From Camellia lanceoleosa (taxonomy: Eukaryota > Streptophyta > Magnoliopsida > Ericales > Theaceae), in the NCBI GenBank assembly GCA_025200525.1, contig CM045762.1:23873374-23937373 (forward strand): a DNA stretch of 64,000 bases. Direction: 5' to 3'. This document shows positions 11,723-24,837 of the stretch, piece after piece. Both the position numbers and the translations under genes were made by a program. The notes beneath the pieces were generated by a model. The model was not told where the DNA came from. It worked only from the letters and a program-made list of their open reading frames with translations, and made no database searches. Each line of letters starts with the position of its first letter. Positions within the stretch are counted from its first letter, which is position 1.

Positions 11723-12975
11723 TAGCATTCACACCTTCCGGACCACTTTCTCGTACAAGTTCTACACACCCCAAGCAAGCATTTTATGGGCAAACAATAT
11801 CAAATATAAGGCAGTGCCCAGAATAAATCTAGGCCCTTCAGAGAAGTCTCAGAGAGAACTATTCTCACATGTATATCCATGTGGTTTCTTTAATAACAAT
11901 TTACTATTTACTATTATTTATTTATATAAGATCGTACATTTGGCTGCTGCTGCTTCTTCTTCTTCTTCTTCTTCTACTATGTATGTATGAATAACACAAA
12001 CAAACAAAAAGGAGTCTCTGTCAGACTGCTCCTTTATGTGTTTGTACCACCAAATAAAGACGGAAAATAACAAAATCTCAGAGGTCTCTCTGCCCCTGCA
12101 AAAGCAAAGATATATGTCCCACAGATGTCTGGCCCTCTCTGGGGATCACAGCCTACAGGGGTTTCTGCTGCTTCATTTTTTTAATTGGTGAACATTTGGC
12201 ATTACCATGAGAGATAGGTCTAGATTATCTATAAGCTAAAAATTCTACCATGTTTCGCATATGATAAATAGTGGGATAAGATTCTTTTGAGATAGAAATT
12301 ATCGGGTATTTTTGATTCACAATTAATGACTCGGGATAAGTTATTTCTGGGCTCGTTTGTCACGCACATGTAAGATTAACGTCTTCCAGGTGGTTATCCC
12401 AAAATAAGACTTTCATCACAAAATGGCTAGTTTATCCAAATATCGCATCATGTCTTATTGCTGAATGACTTCTCTCATCTTATCCTATTGCGAGCATGAC
12501 CTATTTTGATTTTTTCACAATGTAAGACGACCTAAATCTTAATTAATTTATTTATTTTTATTTTTTTTGTGGGAAGTAATCAACCTCAAGCTTCTTTGCT
12601 GGCCAAGATCATTTATGATTATGTACATACACCAATTATAGATTTGTACTCACTTGGGCATTGGGGATTGATCAAACATGAAACACGAATGTCTGAAGAA
12701 ACTGATAAGATAATTTGAGCTCAAGGTTTTAGAGTTTATGGTCAGCAATTGAACAAAGGCTCTATTGTTTTTCCAGCTATTAGTACGCATCATCATTATT
12801 GTTTATTTTACATTTTTCAATTTTTAATCAGATATCACAATGAAAAACTTCATAAAAATTGCTACATTTACATTGTCAGCTTAATAAATATTGAAAGAAT
12901 ATAATTTTAATTTATAAATTGAAAATGTTATATAACAAAATTCAGGATCACTTCCATCTTTCAAATCCAAGTAAC
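11101..12975. other. intergenic DNA 3' of the TRM5-like gene
   Basis: No gene is supportable. It contains a compound microsatellite (listed separately), a (TTC)n tract at about 11952-11974, and a possible decayed foldback element at about 12260-12510 (GGGATAAGATTC versus a reverse-complemented AGGATAAGATG). The ORF at 11493-11990 is repeat-driven. Confidence 0.45.
11661..11721. repeat. compound (CT)n(CA)n microsatellite
   Basis: About 14 uninterrupted CT units are followed immediately by about 15 CA units. It is a perfect compound dinucleotide repeat and likely length-variable. Confidence 0.95.
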
Positions 12976-13384
12976 TTACATATTTGACGTTGCTTTTGCG
13001 AATGCCACACTCTCAGGGAGAATGAATGATGCACACAACATCCACTTTCCCGGTGCAACAAGACGGACTCTATGCATTTCTACCTCAAATGCCACTTCTG
13101 ATAATGCAATTCTTATCCGCTGCATTATGAGTTCCAACACAGAATGAAATGGTACACAATCAGGAGGGAAAGAAAGAGACAAAATCAGAGCTCTATACCT
13201 AAGTCCACGGGGAAAGGCCAAAGTTATTGATGATATTGTGAGGAAACATACCTCATGAAAATCGAACTCCGGATCTTGGGCTTTTGAGAATCCATAAACA
13301 TAGATCTTTGGCAAGGTAATTTCTCTCTGCTTGGGCTTTGTTCTAAATATTCCCCTGAATACATCTGCAATAATTGGGCAAAAT

Positions 13385-13421
<37 letters not shown>

Positions 13422-16400
13422 TATTGAATGCTAATGTTGCCAAATTTGAAAATCGCAACATATTCTGTGGTTTCCATTATATACTCCATTCCTTGTATAA
13501 CTTCAATACCTTCTCCACTCTTTTTTATATGAGATTCAGGTAATAATTTTGAATGACTAAATTATTGATCATAGCGATTTCTTTGAATCTTCAAACTCTT
13601 GCCATCCAAGTTCCACATGCTGATGGAACTGAACTTTTTAAAATCCTAAGAGAAATGCATCGTGAAGACTGTTCACTGAATATAATCTTAATGCCTCATA
13701 AGAGGTCCCCAATAAACACATCTAAAAAATCCTTTTTTCGAAGTGATTATGAAGGAGTTAACCAGAGCCAAAGTAGGCCATGGCAAAGTACCTTACTCTG
13801 CTAGCCAAAATAAGAATCCTATAACTAATGTTGTAATGCTATTCCCAGGGCTTCTGTCCCATGATAAATTCACAAGAAACGTTAGCCACCTTGAAACTAT
13901 ATCACATCATATGTCCTATTTAAAAGTAAATACATCAATTCCTAAGGATAGAAGTCAATAAGTAATTATTACCATCTAAATCCTTAACAATACATCACCT
14001 AGTAAGTAGCATTTAAAATGGTAGCGCAGTAAAAATGGAAAAGCTATACGAGCTACTCTCAATATTTAATTTCAGAATACAAAACTTCACTGCTGAAAGA
14101 AAAAGAGAATTTTATGCTCTATCAGAATAATTACATACCTAGATACTCTGCAGCGTCATTTGGCAAATTCATAACCACTTGTGTGATGGATTGAGCTTTT
14201 TGACTCGCAAACATAGCATCAATGAACCTCCTTCCATCCATGTTAAAAACCTAGACATACAAAAACAAAATAATTAAGCCCACATGATACAACTTAGTCG
14301 AATGCAAGTTGCAGATATATAAATATACACACTTTCTAAATAGAAAAATGAATCTACGAAAACCATTAAACAATAATTGCATGACTGGCTAAATTCATAC
14401 TTCTATCTTCCTCTCAAGTTTGTTGAGAACACAATTCCTTTCCAGATATTCAACCGCGAAGGGGTTTAAATCATTAGCAAATACATGTTTCACTTTTCTT
14501 GCTGCAGATATAGCTATAGGACCAACCCCAGCAAAAACATCACCTGTTAATAGTGAAGAGGAAAAAAGTATATACTGCGGAGTCAGAGACTGCAGTATGC
14601 TAGTGGAAAACAGCAGAAAATATGATGCAACTGAGCCAACATAAACATACAAACAACATCATAACATGTGAAGCAATTCAGAAGCCTCCGCCTTTCAGTT
14701 GCAAGCCTTGAATTCCAATACCTGCATAAAACAATAGGAAAAATTAAATCCAATTAACATTAAAAATAAAATTAAAAATCATTATTCTTTTGTTTTAGAT
14801 CCTTGTTTCTAGACTTCTTAGAAAGACAACTAACGTTCTACATGATGAACAGTAGAGCTTAAAATATATTGAGAGAACTCTTGCACCAATAGTTATAGCC
14901 TTCAATAAATTTTTGGCTTCTGGCTAAAATATACAGGGAGGAATGTATTCTGGATGTACCTAAATTGAGTCTTCAAAGCAAAACAACCTAAAAATTCTCA
15001 AATTCATCTTCAAGTGTGAACAAGTTTAGTATTAGACACCTAATTGCATAATATTTTTCTTGAGAGTAAATCATGTCTTAATTCAAAATGCCTAAATATT
15101 AACCAGAAGCAGTTGGCTGTCAGTCAAAATCAACAAAAGTTAATCATCAATAGTTATGGTAGCCTACTTCAACACTGCAAAATGTGGTGCACCAGCTCCT
15201 CATAATTTAAAACTTTGAACCTCCAATTCCGTTTTGCCTATATGATATAGCATCTAAAGACAAAGGTACTACCCATGTATGCTATTCCGCACAATTCACT
15301 AGCGATTGTATCATGCCCCAATCTCGTGTCGATGAACAATAGTCCAGATGTCTCCGACAGTATTGAGAGCAGAAAATTATGTGCAGAGTCTCCAAAAATA
15401 TGCTCACATTATTGCATCAGGAAATTCCTGTTTTCTTTCAAGTTTCACCCAGTTTGCATTCTTCAACCATGACGGATAAGGATCCAACAGATATTTTACA
15501 CATTAAACATTAAAAACTCAAATAAGTGATCAAGTGGAAATAATGTGAATTCTAATCCGTAGAAATGAATGTTGAGCAGTCAAAACTTCTGGTGTGTTAA
15601 GCCCTGAAGTTGATTGATCAACAATTTCAAATTAGTACATCAAGAAAACAAACCTTAAATGACAGGATCATCTTGACTTCTATGTAACAGTGAGACATAT
15701 GTGGGTGAAACAATTCATATTTACAGAGAACATAGATGCAGGGACCTCAGAAAACTCAAACGAGCAAACATGTAATACTTGGAAAGATTGAGGACTTATC
15801 AGTGTTGGGTGATGATATGATAATTGTGCAATTAAATTCTGGTTATACTACACCAGATTGCAAGAAAAAAGAACCTACACTGTTGCCAAATCAACATGAA
15901 AACGCAGTCCATTCTCAACAACTATAGTCACAAGGAGCGATTTCCAGCTAAAACTTCAAGCTGCATCGTCCTATAATCATTATGAATGGCATCAATCTTA
16001 TTGACAACTGTTTGTATCTTTGGCTTGTTCTTATCCAAGATTACCTGATAACAAAAACCACCTCTGACCGTTAGAGACAGTTTATGAGAACACATATAAT
16101 GCCTACTTAATTTGATGACATTGCAAAAACAGTGATAATATTTCTAAAAACAATGTACCTTTGCAATAAGCTTCTTGTATGGAAGATGTTCATCCCTCAG
16201 GTTCAGATGAGCAATGTGCCCAACTGTTTCAAAAGCTGAAGGAACAATCATACCGTTAGGTAGCAAGGCCTCTAAAATCTGCAAGGAACACATAAAGGAT
16301 GAAAAAGAAAGTATGAAAATGGAGGATATACGAACCCCAAGGGGGACAAGAAGGGGGAGGAGGAACGAAAAAAATAAAAAGAGAAGAAGAAGAAGAAGAA

Positions 16401-19400
16401 GAAGAAGAAGAAGAAAGAAAGGGATAACTGCAAGTCCAAGTATGCACTAGACAGGAGGCCTCCATTATTTAGTACTTAACTAATAGATGTCATAATTATG
16501 AAATGGAGTATCTATTATCCCATGTTAAAAAGTAATCACAAGTTCATGTCACAAATATCAAAATTGATTACGATCTATCAGTTTAACATCTTTGTATCAC
16601 CAAAACGCCAAGACTTGCCAATGTAAATTTTGTGATTGATGGTAACCTCTTCAACAACATACTTACAAATTTATAATAATTCTTTTTACATCCCTATTTC
16701 CAAAAGATTCCATCAACTGTTTCAACAACCTATCATATGTACAGGAGTGCAAACAATGATTTTATTTGTTCCTCCTTTTATAAGGGTCGTGTTAAGCTAG
16801 CAAGGAGAGCACGATTTAATCCTTACTTAATGAGTTGTCTTTATATCACCTACCCTGCTCTGAACAATTCTGAATCGCAAACATGTCAAAAGTATTCAAG
16901 CAAAAAAGCAATAGCCCACCTAAATTTCAAATTGAGATGAACATGTCTATAATTTTAAAGATGAAAAAAGCAACAAGGTTAAAATTGTGAAGAAGAATAG
17001 CAGGCAAACAGATTCAGAGAAACATAAAGCAACAAAAGAGAATGACACAAGAAGAAGGCATGCAGACACAAGAAAATTAAAGAAACATGCTTAGAAATGG
17101 TATTGTTCAGGTTTATTACCTCATTCATCTGCCAGTAATTATAAAACAAAGTCAGCTTGCATCTCACAAGCTCGAAAGTTGATGTTGTATCCTCCCTCCC
17201 ATTCTCATTTAACACCACCTGCAGAGTATGTTTTGAATAGTTGATATATTGTCACCAAAACAAGAAAACTGAAATCAATCATTTGGAATTGAATCGAAAC
17301 ATGTGCATTCTACCACACTATAAAACATAGAACAAGCATGCGAGTATCGGATAAATTGAAAGGTATCCGGTCCACCCCTCCCAGAAACCCACATTGGGAA
17401 GACCAACCCTGTAATGACCTCTCTATCTCCACATGAATGAAGCAATGGAAGGATTTAGGGTGTCAAAGCATACATGCCAAGGACTAACTAGCAGTTTATA
17501 AGTGAACTCACAGCCAGACAAAATTCTTCATTCACAAGTAACTAGGATTTGATTACAGTCTGCATCACATAGTATCTGACAGACTTAAAAGAATTTGCAG
17601 CCATATAGCCCATGCGTGTGGATACTTTTGCGATCACTAGACCACCTACACACTAAATCCATAATACATGGTTTTTCTTTTTTGTAAAAGAAATCCATAT
17701 CAATGGCTATCAATGGACAAGCTTTCTACCGTCCGGACAAATGAATTGTGACATAACTACCATAAACAGACAATAAATTAATCTAATAATGGAGCATGTA
17801 TGAGGAGAATAGGCACAGTCACATAGAAAGGTTACTGTTTTTATTTTTTATTTTTTTTTATCAGCAAATATTAGTTGTTAGATTAGCACCCCTGAGAGAA
17901 AATCTCTCCACCCTTGGCAAAGCACCTAAATGCTTACATACTCTTAATTCAACCCCCCTAATGGGAATTGAACCCATGACCTCCTTGGAACTAAGCCCAA
18001 AGGAAGGTATGGTAGCCAACTAGGCTAGACCTAGTTGGTTAGAAAGATTGCTGTTAAGTTACCAATTTTCCCAAAAGCATAAGCTATTACAAAATGGGCC
18101 CAACAATGTATACCAAGCTATCTAACACCCTCCCTCACATACAATCCCGTCTTGCACGTGGAGAGACAAATAAAGAACCAAACAGAATGAGAAGCAAACA
18201 ACCAAACAGAGAGGAAGATGCCAAACGGGAATATAATACCAAATCTTGATAGGGAGACTTGAACCAAGAGCTCTCTCAACCAGAGCTTTGATACTATGTT
18301 AAGTTACCAAATTTCTCAAAAGCCTAAGCTATTAGGAAATGGGCCAAAAATGTATATCAATCTCTCTAACAGTTGCTAACAAAACTGTTTTTTAATAAAA
18401 TCTCTCAATCTTCTGCATTTCTGCCTTTACATAAGACCCTGGCAACACAAATATAGACTCAACCATTGTAGCCTTAATCAAATTATGAAACCAAACAATT
18501 AATCAACATATTCCAAACCAAACCAAACCAAGCCAAGCCTAAGTTCCATCAAATGGGGTCGGCTACATAAATCATTCTTCTCCATGCGGTTCTATCAAAG
18601 GTCATTTCGTTAATCAAATTAATCAACATATTCCAAGATATAAAATTCCTAAAATATTATAACAGAACTCTACAACAAACAACTAAATAATATAGTAAAA
18701 ACTTGGTTTAATCTGGCAACAGCCTCTGGGCTTTCTATCAATCTCAGCCCCTAATTGGTCTACGGATTTCGAGCAGATACCCCTTTGAGAAAATTAAGCA
18801 ACCTAACAATACGGGAAAGGCTACTATGTTTGCCCTTTTTGGGGTGCATACGGTATGCACCTTGTGCAAAAAGTAGTACTTTTATCACAAAATGTATAAC
18901 TTTAGTTATACATAACTTACTTTTAGATGCACATCACAACTTCACCATTCATAACTTTTATCATAAAAATCTTAACTTCCATCACAAAAATTCGCAACTT
19001 TTATCTCAAAAATCATAACTTTTATTACAAGTGCACGATGTAGCATTTCCCAAATATCACTAACCCAGAAACAAGAGTTGTATTACTGCGCATCAATCAT
19101 CATCCTCTATCGTAAAGCATTATAGAAAGGAATAGGATTAAATGCAAGGGAAATTTCAAAATCACAAGCAACAACTCACAGAGGATCAGAGTGTTGAAAC
19201 AGACACCTTAATTGCTTCAGGCAAACTGTCCAAGCTTTCGCTGCCATACCTCTCATCCAAAAGCAACAACCGAGTCGAACCCCTCCATTTCCTACCTTTA
19301 AAGTCATCCCCAAGCAACCCACTCAAGTCCTCCCCCTCCCCATGCCCATCTCCCTCATCCTCAACCACCTCCACCATATAAAATTCATTTTTCCCAACAA

Positions 19401-20061
19401 TCCCTTTCCTCTTCCTCTCCTCCCCAACTCCTTTCTTCCTCTTCTTCGGCCTCGACAGCTTCGCCAAATTCCTAAACTTGACAAACCCTAGCGAATTAAA
19501 AGTCCTCGCTAACCTATCCCTATACAAAACCAAACTCAATTTCTCACCATCTCCCTCAGCTTTTCCATAAATTCGCCGATTGAGACACACCAAGCTCTCG
19601 CCTTCACCATCATCAGATTCAGAACCAGAATTCGAATTGGTTTTAAGAAATTTCTTGAAGTCGTCTTCGATTTCGTCACCAGGAACCCTAGCGATGTTGC
19701 GGACGCGAGGCCAGTTCAAGAGGTGGCCTCGGAGGCGGCTCTCGAGGGAAAAGCAATGTTGGGAGGGGACTCGAAGGGCTGAGACGTCGTAGACGCGAGC
19801 GAAGCTCTCTCTGTCGATTAGGTCATCGTCGTCGTCTTCTACTTCTTGTTCTTCTTCTTGGAAGTGGTGGTGGTGGGGGAATTTGAGGCCTTTGTGGAGG
19901 GAGGGCCCATAGGAGAAGGATTGGTCTATGGCGGCGGCGGCGGCGGTGGTGGTGAGGAGAGAGAGGGGTTTGGAGAGAGGAGAGAGGTTGGGGGAGAAGA
20001 AGGGTGCAGATAGAAAGGAGAAAGGGAGAGAGTGAGGTCGGAGCATGAATTTAGTGAGCAT
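12976..20061 (-). CDS. TRM5: tRNA (guanine(37)-N1)-methyltransferase, Met-10+/TRM5 type, with a frameshift in exon 4
   Basis: TRM5 enzymes transfer a methyl group from S-adenosylmethionine to N1 of G37 next to the tRNA anticodon. Exons: 20061-19207, 17218-17120, 16278-16159, 16044-15879, 14721-14651, 14543-14401, 14250-14139, 13364-13252 and 13119-12976. All introns have GT-AG borders. Key motifs are [15 protein letters not shown] (exon 2), [21 protein letters not shown] (exon 3), the SAM-binding [14 protein letters not shown] and [14 protein letters not shown] (exon 6), MNLP (exon 7) and [11 protein letters not shown] (exon 9). The first exon starts with a Ser/Leu/Pro-rich stretch resembling an organellar transit peptide. 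An in-frame ATG five codons downstream of the chosen start is an alternative. In exon 4 the reading frame hits TGA after GNRSL; one missing base near 15930 explains it, because splice phases agree only if that base is added. Either the copy is decaying or the assembly has an error. Intron 1 contains a SINE and a TRIM, and intron 8 begins beside a (GA)16 tract (13388-13419). Length with the frame kept would be about 607 aa, typical of the plant TRM5b-like form. Confidence 0.85.
16381..16424. repeat. (GAA)n-type trinucleotide repeat in TRM5-like intron 2
   Basis: A GAAGAA run within the intron between exons 2 and 3. It produces artefactual arginine/lysine-rich and serine-rich ORFs on the two strands. 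Confidence 0.85.
17840..18040 (-). mobile_element. tRNA-derived SINE in TRM5-like intron 1
   Basis: Read on the minus strand, the element has an RNA polymerase III box A (TAGCCTAGTTGG, 18028-18017) and box B (GGTTCAATTCCC, 17974-17963) at tRNA-like spacing. A tRNA-unrelated body follows and ends in an A-rich tail (the poly-T at 17840-17861 on the plus strand). It is bounded by direct repeats AGAAAGGTTAC (17825-17835) and AGAAAGATTGC (18041-18051), 9 of 11 matching. About 200 bp is a typical plant SINE size. Confidence 0.75.
18052..18371 (-). mobile_element. TRIM (terminal-repeat retrotransposon in miniature, 320 bp)
   Basis: Two direct terminal repeats of about 75 bp (18052-18127 and 18297-18371) begin TGTTAAGTTACCAA and end CTAACA, giving TG...CA ends. 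On the minus strand the sequence after the first repeat, TAGTATCAAAGC, matches 10 of 12 bases of the initiator-Met tRNA primer-binding site. The sequence before the second repeat, GTGAGGGAGGG, is a polypurine tract. Flanks ATTGC/GTTGC are a 5-bp target duplication with one mismatch. There is no coding capacity. It abuts the SINE, inserted at or inside that element's right target duplication. Confidence 0.8.
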
Positions 20062-20120
20062 GGCATGGGTTTACGTTCGGAATGTGGTGTGGAAAATGCC
20101 CGGGAAAATACCAGTTAAGG

Positions 20121-20163
20121 GAGTGAGTGAGTGTGAGTGTGAGTGTGAGTGTGAGTGAGTGAG
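20121..20163. repeat. (GTGA/GTGTGA)n repeat in the TRM5-like 5' region
   Basis: Tetra- and hexanucleotide repeats of GTGA and GTGTGA lie 60-100 bp upstream of the TRM5 start codon, between it and the hAT insertion. They probably lie in the 5' untranslated region. Confidence 0.85.
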
Positions 20164-20208
20164 GAGACGGAGTTGCCAACGGTTGATGGATAGAGGGCAC
20201 TCGGTGGG

Positions 20209-23200
20209 TATGGGTGTAAAAATGACTCGAGATTTTTGGGTGGTTTGAAATCTGCTTGAGAGTTAAGGTGGGCCGGCTTAATTAGGCTTGGGCCATTAAT
20301 TTGAAGTCTGGCTTGGTCCAAAAAATTTTGAGATCTTGTGGATGGCCCGGCCCATCTCACCCGGCTCTCTGTTTACCAATTATCAAATTTTAAAAAAATA
20401 AAATAGAAAATAACTTGTAATGATTAAATAATTTAAAAAATATAAACAAATAAAATAAATAAAAGATTAATCTTGTAAAAATAAAAATAAAAATAAAAAC
20501 AAAATAGCATAACAATTAATGTAATTTTTTTATAATGAATGAATTAAATATATATATATAATAATTCTAGACCCTCTCTCTCTCTCTCTCCTCCGCCCAA
20601 CCTACCCTTGTATTATCACATCATCACTTGACACATCTCCTTCACTTTGCTTGCAAATTTGAAATTGCAATTGAATGAAAAATAAATAAATAAAATTCAA
20701 ACAATTTGTTGCCTGCAGTCTGTCCCACCCCATACTAGCCTACTCTGTTGCATCTCAATCACTCAACTCACTCTTCATTCATTGAATGAAAAAAAAAAAA
20801 AAAATCAAACAGTCATAAATTAGTAAAGACAGTCATAAAAAAAATTGAAACGGTCATAATTCAAACAGTAATATATATATATATTTATAAATTTACTTCA
20901 CTCTTTCAAACTACTATAAATATTCTTCATTTTTCAAAATAAATCTCTTAAATAATTCTCTCTCTCTCTCTCTCTTAAACTCTCTCAATTTCTCTCAACT
21001 CTCAATTAATTTTGAAATGTCATCTAAGTGACAATTGCAATTGTGTAACAAGAAACTTTTATCAGAAGAAGCTAATTTCTATATCGCATTCGCCAGTCGG
21101 TAAATTAATTAGTTTAATTAAATTTATTAGCTACTCTCTTTTTTTATCAATTATTTGTGCACATATATTAATTGTTATTTTTTATTCATTGTATTTACAC
21201 ATTATTTAAATTCATTATTAATTCTTATATATTGTTTTACTTTTCTTCTTCTTTTTTTTTTATTTGTTAATTCTTAATTTTTTTTTCTTAATTCTTAATT
21301 ATTTGTGCACATTTTTATATATTGTTTTATTTACATTACTATGGATCCTAATATTCCTAATGTTTATGTCGATGTTGATATATATACTACACAACATGAA
21401 TCTATTGATTCTCCTTTTAATATCCATTTTCCAACAGTCGGATCATCATTTAGGAGCAGAACTAATAGTGTTTGAAAAACATTTTGAAAAAATATCTATA
21501 AATACTCCTGATGGTATAATTACATTTAAAGCAAAATGTAAATATTGTGCACATTTACTTAGTGTTGCATTTGCAGGTGTATTAGTCATCTAACAAAAAC
21601 ATGCTAACAAACATTTTAAAAGTCAACAACATGATATTTGAAGTTAAATGCAATTACGGGCTCCATCAACTGGTAATTTGTAAATATTTTCATATGATTA
21701 TATATGTACACAAAATTCTATAGTTGATTATATTGTTAAAAAAGAATAACCTTTTACTACTAGTAAATGTCCTAATTTTATCGAAATGATTCACGAAAGT
21801 TTTGCACCGCAATATCAAAATTTTTCAAAAAATACTACTAAAAACAGGATTTTAAAAAAATTTGAGGATGTTAAAAGTGAATTATTTGACATCTTTAAAA
21901 ATTTAAATGAAAGAGTTTGTTTAACATCTGATCTGTGGTCAAATAATAGTTTTGAAGATCAATGCATCACTGCACATTTTATTGATAATAATTGGAAATT
22001 GAATAAAAAAAATATTTCATTTAAATTAGTTGAACTTCCATACACTGGTCATTCATTTGATGTAGAAATAAGAAATATATTATATAAGTGGACTTTACAA
22101 AATAAAATATTTACGATTAGTTTAGATAATGCAACATATTATAATCAAACAGGAACCTGTTTAAAATCAACTTTACAATTACTTGTAAATGGTGATTTAT
22201 TTCATATTTATTGTTGTGCTCATATTTTAAATTTGATTGTTAAAGAAATTATGCATGTATACTAGGCTTATGTACTTGTAATAAAAAATGCAGCTGTTAC
22301 TATTATGTCTTATGCTAATCGAATTTCAAAATATAGAAAAATTTGTCAACAAGAAAATATATTATTTAAAAAGTTAATTTTAGATGTAGATAATAGATGG
22401 AATTCAATGTATAATATGTTTAAAATAGCTTATAAACAAAGAAGAGTAATAGATTTATTTTTTGTAAAAATATCAATAGGAGGAGTACTGACTCCTACAA
22501 AATTTAATTGGCTTCAAGTAACCTTATATGAAGAATTTTTAAATGCTTTTGATACTTCAACAAAATTATTTTCTTATATATATATATATATATTTCTATT
22601 TCACCATTTGTTTTACATATGTTAGTAAAAATAATTAAAGTTTTCATAAAATTTATGGGTAATCAATATTATGTAACTATTATTACTTCAATGAAAGTAA
22701 AATTTGATAAATATTTGAATCATTTACCTTATGTTTTAGGTTTAGCAATAATAATTGATCCTAGGTGTAAAGAAATTGGTTTACAATAATTTTTAAAACG
22801 TATTTTCGTTGATCAAATATAGTTTGCCCTATTATGCAAACATGCAACAAATTATTTGAAGAATACAGGGTAATTGTATCTGTAAATACAGTTATGCACA
22901 CTACACTAGGAGTCTCATCTCGAGACGGGAGATTAAGTGTTTTTTTAGCAATAAAAAGTAGAAAAATATCTCAACATACAAGCGTAAGTAATTCTGAACT
23001 ACAACGTAATTTGGAAATCCCATCAGTGGATGATTCTGATAATTTTGACAATTTGAAATGATGGAAACAAAATGAAACTATGTGATTTGTGGTTTCACAG
23101 ATGACCCGTGATATATTAACAATTCCTATTTCTCTGATTGAGCTTGACTTTTTAGTGCGGTGAAGCGGATACTAAGCGATTACCAGAGCAGGCTTGCACC

Positions 23201-24071
23201 CCAAATGGTTGAGGCACTGATGATATCTAGAGATCACATGCATACGCTTACATGAAAACAAAATTATAGTGAAAATGAGCGAATTCAAAATGATTTGGAT
23301 GACATATCATCGGGCAATGCAACTAAAATGTCTATCTCCTCCGAATGATTTGTTAACAATTTGTTTTTTTACTATTTTATTTCATTTATTTATTTGTATT
23401 AGATTATTAAGGTGGAGTATAATGCAAATAATTGGTAGGCTAGTAAATACCAACCTAATTGAGATATACTTGACCTATAGTGATATAATTGCTCCACCAT
23501 CATCAATAATCTACACCTATTTTATTTAATAATATAATTTTTTGTAATATTTTTATTTCATTTTGAAATAAAAATTATTCATTCAATAAATATTATATAA
23601 TTAATTTAATATTGTAATATTGAAAGTTTCATTTTCATATATATATAATTATTAATTTCAAAAGAAAAAAAAATTACATAATTACATACTTTTTTAGTTA
23701 TAAGTTCATAATTAAAAAAAAATCATAAATAATTAAATTTAAATATCACCATGAAACATAACCAAACAAAACATCTCATTAATTTTAACTAAAATATTCT
23801 GGTACAATTTTTCTTTTATTTTTATTTCTAATAAATAATTTACATAGATAATGTATTTATCTTTTATTTTTCTAACCAAAAAAAAAAGCCTCGCCTAAGC
23901 CCAGCCCGCGGCCCAAGACCAAGCCCTAGGCCCTATTATGAGTAGGTATGTGCTTGGGCCCGGGCCCCACTTTTTGGCCCATGGCCCATGGCTCGGCCTA
24001 ACCCGCTAAAAAAGCGAGATCCCGCAAGGCTCGGATAGGCCAGACTGGGCTAGACCATTATTACATCCCTA
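20209..24071 (+). mobile_element. hAT DNA transposon, degenerate (3.86 kb)
   Basis: The left terminus is TATGGGTGTAAAAATG and the right terminus, reverse complemented, is TAGGGATGTAATAATG, a typical hAT inverted repeat. It is flanked by an 8-bp target duplication with one mismatch (TCGGTGGG at 20201-20208, TTGGTGGG at 24072-24079). It contains a decayed transposase gene in the same orientation. Subterminal regions at both ends are rich in GGCCCGGCC/GGGCC-type motifs (20260-20355 and 23890-24060). It lies 148 bp upstream of the TRM5-like start codon. Confidence 0.88.
21341..23240 (+). pseudogene. hAT transposase (BED zinc finger / RNase H-like / hATC), inactivated
   Basis: Translation starts at MDPNIPNVYVDV and is broken by several stops and frameshifts. 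Recognisable pieces are a BED-like KCKYC motif near 21530-21550; the catalytic-core segment ERVCLTSDLWSNN (about 21910-21950) with ISLDNA and CCAHILNLIVKE (to 22257); LDVDNRWNSMYNM after an in-frame stop (from 22305); an insertion-domain remnant ending in an AT microsatellite (about 22575-22592); and a C-terminal dimerisation region in shifted frames (RDILTIPISLIELDF, ILSDYQSRLAPQMVEAL, 23105-23220). The plant RICESLEEPER-type hAT family fits best. The stops show it is no longer functional. Confidence 0.85.
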
Positions 24072-24079
24072 TTGGTGGG

Positions 24080-24837
24080 TCGGTGGGTCATTAAGTAGGT
24101 CGGGTCATGTTTTGGGCCAAGCGTTATTATTTGGAAATCTCATTTCAACCCAACTCTATGAGGAGTTTGTTTGGTATTTTTAAATAAATGCACTTGGAGC
24201 ATTTTTAACACTTATTTTTTTTAAATATTAAATTTGAATAAAAATTTGGGTCAATGTTTTATTTGATACCGAGAGTTTTAACGATTTTTTTAATATTTTT
24301 TTATCAAATCACCGGTCATTAAGAGGACGATCGGGCAGATATCTGATCGATTGATCAATTTTGTGTAAATTGACCAAAACATGAAGGACAATTTTGCAAT
24401 GAAGAGGTTGTCCAGAAGGACAATTAGCCAGTCGTTCGATGTACCTGAAAAACTAAAGACATCCTCAATTTGATGAAAAATTGAAGACATCCTCAAGTTA
24501 ATATAGATTTGACGTCATGGTTGGAGTAGCAAACCTAAACTTATTTTATCAAATTTAAATTTGATGAAAACAAAATAGTAACCGTTGGATATGGTCCTGT
24601 GGATGGTCATTTTTCCCGCCCTACTCCGCACTTTTATCTCTCGCCTTGTCCTACATGGATTTTTCCTACCTTGATTAAGAAATGAAATGGGGACGAATTT
24701 TGCTTCCCCAATCCTGTTCCATTTGAACTTGCCAAGATTATGTTTATATATTTGTATGTATAAATATATATAATTTATTTATTTTTCATTATAATAAAAT
24801 AAAAACACTACAATATTATACTTGATATTAATTTTTA
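24080..24837. other. intergenic DNA between the hAT and the non-autonomous MULE
   Basis: No gene is supportable. It contains AT-rich sequence and a small GC-enriched patch (24590-24730) without coding potential. Confidence 0.4.

Noticed and set aside
11493..11990. 165-aa plus-strand ORF
   Set aside because: Most of it is CT, CA and TTC repeats; no homology recognised and no leader or stop context of a gene.
16214..16465. Arg/Lys-rich and Ser-rich ORFs
   Set aside because: Products of a GAA repeat inside a TRM5-like intron.
18842..19035. Possible complete MITE with a GGTGCATACGGTATGCACC palindrome
   Set aside because: Arms are present and resemble the element at 9596, but no second terminus or target duplication could be fixed.
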